From: Bacteroidales bacterium
GTDB taxonomy: Bacteria > Bacteroidota > Bacteroidia > Bacteroidales > FEN-979
Direction: 5' to 3'
Length of the DNA: 64,000 bases
Assembly (NCBI GenBank): GCA_023229525.1
Contig: JALNZC010000011.1
Span: forward strand, 1 to 64,000
Shown here: positions 61,813-64,000 of the stretch, one piece after another
Position numbering within the stretch: the stretch's first letter is position 1
Layout: each line of letters starts with the position of its first letter
Notes under the pieces: model-generated
What the model saw: the letters and a program-made list of their open reading frames with translations, nothing else
The model's database searches: none
Told to the model about the DNA's origin: nothing
Made by a program: the position numbers and the translations under genes

Positions 61813-62463
61813 TCAGGCCAACTTAATCAGGATGGTCTTGATGATATCTGAGACATCCTCGGCCATGTCGACAGTTTTTTCGAGGGTGGCAATGATCTCT
61901 TTATTCTTAATGAGCTCGATGGTATCTTTTTCGTTTTCAAACAGGTTGGAAATACCGTCATGATAAAGATCATCGGCCCGGTTTTCAAGGGTATTTAAAT
62001 TGATGCAGGATTGCAGTATTTTCTCATGATTTTTTCCTGAATTTCTTAATCCATGCAATGAAAATTCAATTTCCTTTGCAGCATCACATATTACTTCGGC
62101 AAAATCTTTGAATACCGGGTGTATTGATTTGGGTTTGTAAAGTCCGATACGCTGCGCCGCACCATTAATGTAATCGATCACATCGTCGAGGTAGGAAGTC
62201 AGTTCCTGGATATCCTCCCGGTCAAACGGTGTGATGAACGACTTGTTTAACTGGTGGTATATTTTATGCGCAATTTCATCGCCTTCGTGTTCTACTGATT
62301 TGATCTGTTTTATGATGGGTGTCCGCTGATCGATTGTTTCGGTTGCCATCAGCTCTTTTAGAAGATCTGCAGCCTTGATCAGGACTTTGGCTCCATCCTC
62401 AAAAAGGGGAAAAAAGGAGGTGTCTTTAGGAACAAAATATTTTAATAAACTATCTAAATTCAT
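61813..62463 (-). CDS. DUF47 PhoU-like Pit accessory protein
   Basis: A PhoU-like DUF47 protein of 216 residues: helical bundle with the acidic IKSVEHEGDEIAHKIYHQL (about 50-68) and CINLNTLENRADDLYHDGI later, both of the metal-binding ExxxD type. Proteins of this family accompany Pit transporters and are believed to modulate them. It follows the pit gene by 62 bp. Length matches the family (about 215). Confidence 0.92.
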   Translation of the reverse strand: MNLDSLLKYFVPKDTSFFPLFEDGAKVLIKAADLLKELMATETIDQRTPIIKQIKSVEHEGDEIAHKIYHQLNKSFITPFDREDIQELTSYLDDVIDYINGAAQRIGLYKPKSIHPVFKDFAEVICDAAKEIEFSLHGLRNSGKNHEKILQSCINLNTLENRADDLYHDGISNLFENEKDTIELIKNKEIIATLEKTVDMAEDVSDIIKTILIKLA

Positions 62464-62525
62464 ATGTTGAATTTTTATATGGTTGTCTTTTATATTGATA
62501 TCTTATAGGAATGATTATTATGTTG

Positions 62526-63512
62526 TCAATATATCAAATTCAAAAGGTGAAAAAACGTTGCCCCTATCAAGGCCGAAACAGGAATTGTTAAAATCCAGGA
62601 CCAGAAAATTTTTGTCGTCACACCCCACTTTACAGCAGATACTCCTTTTCGGGCGCCCACACCAATAATGGCGCCGGTGATGGTATGCGTTGTACTGACA
62701 GGGATACCAAAAAGTGTGGCCCCGAAAAGGGTTATTGATCCTGCTGTTTCCGCACAAACACCTTCGAACGGTTTAAGTTTGGTGATTTTCTGACCCATGG
62801 TTTTTACTATTCGCCATCCTCCGAATAAGGTTCCAAATGCAATAGCCGAATAACAGGAAAGAACGATCCAATGGGCAATGGGATCGTTTTTTGTAGTATG
62901 ACCTGTAACAATTAAAGCCACCCAGATAATCCCCATCGATTTTTGTGCGTCGTTTCCTCCATGTCCAAGACTAAATGCTCCGGCGGAAAATAACTGAATC
63001 TTTCGAAAATATTTATCGACTTTTGAGGGGGTTACATTTCGAAAAAGATATAAAACAATGGCTGAGATCGTAAAAGAAATAATCATGCCCATAAAGGGGG
63101 CAATAACGATAAAAGAGATAATTTTTAGCAGACCTGCAACCACTACCGATCCAAACCCGGCCTTAGCCACAGCTGCACCCACCAACCCACCTACAAGTGT
63201 ATGCGATGAACTGGATGGGAAGCCCCACCACCAGGTAAGTAAATTCCAGATGATGGCGGCAAAAAGAGCGGCTGCAATAACATTCAGGTTGATTACATCG
63301 GGATTTACAACTCCTTTCCCAATGGTCGATGCCACTTTTGTATGAAAGATAAAATAGGCAAGAAAATTAAAAAAAGCAGCAAAAATTACTGCGGTCAATG
63401 GGGAGAGCACCTTGGTTGAAACAACGGTGGCAATTGAATTAGCGGAATCATGGAACCCGTTAATGAAATCAAAAACAAGCACCATACCTATAATAATGTA
63501 AAGAAATTCCAT
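62526..63512 (-). CDS. pit: low-affinity inorganic phosphate transporter Pit
   Basis: A permease of 328 residues with about ten helices. The two PiT signatures are present: FDFINGFHDSANSIATVVST (about 14-33) and FSLGHGGNDAQKSMGIIWV (about 196-214), with WWWGFPSSSSHTLVGGLVGA and GIPVSTTHTITGAIIGVG nearby. It transports phosphate as a metal-phosphate complex, driven by a proton or sodium gradient. It is followed by the DUF47 gene in one operon. No Pho-type array was found in the 100 bp upstream, as expected for a constitutive low-affinity system. Confidence 0.95.
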   Translation of the reverse strand: MEFLYIIIGMVLVFDFINGFHDSANSIATVVSTKVLSPLTAVIFAAFFNFLAYFIFHTKVASTIGKGVVNPDVINLNVIAAALFAAIIWNLLTWWWGFPSSSSHTLVGGLVGAAVAKAGFGSVVVAGLLKIISFIVIAPFMGMIISFTISAIVLYLFRNVTPSKVDKYFRKIQLFSAGAFSLGHGGNDAQKSMGIIWVALIVTGHTTKNDPIAHWIVLSCYSAIAFGTLFGGWRIVKTMGQKITKLKPFEGVCAETAGSITLFGATLFGIPVSTTHTITGAIIGVGARKGVSAVKWGVTTKIFWSWILTIPVSALIGATFFHLLNLIY

Positions 63513-63616
63513 GGAAGGATACTTAGGGTGTTTTTCGAGAAGACAAATCTAAAAAATTAATCCTTATTAAGGGCTAAAATCAAAAACTATCAATTTCCCC
63601 GGTATTTAATAATAGG

Positions 63617-64000
63617 CTAATCCGCTCCTTGCGATTCCAACCGCTCTTTGATTCCACGGATAATTTTCAGGGGTGTTTCAGTGATAACCATGTTGTATAA
63701 CCAATCCGGGACACTTCCCGCCGGGTCAACATATCCTTCCAAAATCACATGTACTGTCCCTTTTGTGACCGGTTGGATGGTCCAGCGCTGCCAGTACTCC
63801 GTGATCCTGATCCGGTCGGGTTTTTCGGGAATTACATTAAGCAACGGAACGGAATAAATCGTACGTATACCGGTTACCGGGTCGGTCGTAATTTTTGCAT
63901 CCACACATAAATCGCGATCGGTAAGCGGCCAGGGAACGCTGTACACCAAATAATATTGAATATGCTTGTCTTTCTCATAAAGAAGAACGGTGATCTCTTT
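63617..64000 (-). CDS. START-domain protein, 5' end beyond the window
   Basis: Partial gene of at least 127 codons. The frame is open to the window edge, reading KEITVLLYEKDKHIQYYLVY before VPWPLTDRDLCVDAKI. The hydrophobic-pocket strands, WQRWTIQPVTKGTVHVILEG and the closing helix NMVITETPLKIIRGIKERL, fit a START/SRPBCC lipid-binding fold. The apparent start at 63949 is a TTG inside the domain and is not accepted. The ligand is unknown. The gene ends about 100 bp before the Pit start. Confidence 0.75.
   Translation of the reverse strand, partial: KEITVLLYEKDKHIQYYLVYSVPWPLTDRDLCVDAKITTDPVTGIRTIYSVPLLNVIPEKPDRIRITEYWQRWTIQPVTKGTVHVILEGYVDPAGSVPDWLYNMVITETPLKIIRGIKERLESQGAD

Overview
The window looks like a chromosome segment of a Bacteroidota bacterium, probably a member of Bacteroidales or Marinilabiliales from a metagenome. 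The evidence is an Oar-like TonB-dependent receptor, LytTR/His_kinase two-component genes, a MacB-type tripartite efflux operon, a Bacteroidota-type RpoN locus, and promoters that fit the phylum-specific TTTG-N19-TAnnTTTG consensus (best example before rpoN at 10326-10356). No rRNA, tRNA or CRISPR array was seen.

Layout. 1-3617: an octamer tandem repeat, then the membrane arm (hyfE, hyfC, hyfB) of a hydrogenase-4-like complex that continues off the left edge. 3748-10285: a six-gene minus-strand operon of sensor kinase, LytTR regulator, TolC, membrane fusion protein, ABC ATPase and MacB permease. 10326-15569: rpoN, a PAP2-like membrane protein, an outer-membrane barrel, a sugar nucleotidyltransferase and a FucP-type sugar transporter. 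15723-21843: phosphate porin and pstS-pstC-pstA-pstB-phoU, preceded by a Pho-box-like array. 21960-24344: a TPR-PAS-HisKA_2 sensor kinase.

24475-38170 is an accessory region. It holds (i) a bufferin/HvfABC-like metal-binding RiPP locus (precursor, DUF692, DUF2063, DoxX) with its own ECF sigma and zinc-finger anti-sigma-like protein, and three copies of a shared promoter motif; (ii) a compact cassette resembling phage lysis genes (GH108 muramidase, small holin-like membrane protein, coiled-coil membrane protein, spanin-like lipoprotein) flanked by two paralogous proteins of unknown function; (iii) IS21 istB remnants, a two-gene module of unknown function and decayed genes. 38364-49855 is a compact defence operon: SNF2 helicase, DUF1016 nuclease, PHP-ATPase, type III Mod and type III Res. 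50050-52746 contains small genes and a decayed duplicate of the 30.2-30.5 kb segment.

52897-58165 holds glycogen/maltodextrin genes (CBM48 protein, GH13 glucosidase), two GT4 glycosyltransferases and a PlcP-type metallophosphoesterase. Two 11-bp-periodic TTAA arrays here match the one in front of the phosphate porin. 58348-64000: the TonB receptor, a DUF47 protein with a Pit phosphate transporter, and a START-domain gene cut by the right edge.

How the parts fit. Phosphate is the dominant theme: high-affinity uptake (porin plus Pst), low-affinity uptake (Pit plus DUF47), and probable replacement of phospholipids by glycolipids (PlcP plus GT4), apparently tied together by one operator type. 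The second theme is envelope and metal stress (efflux operon, bufferin locus), and the third is mobile or defensive DNA.
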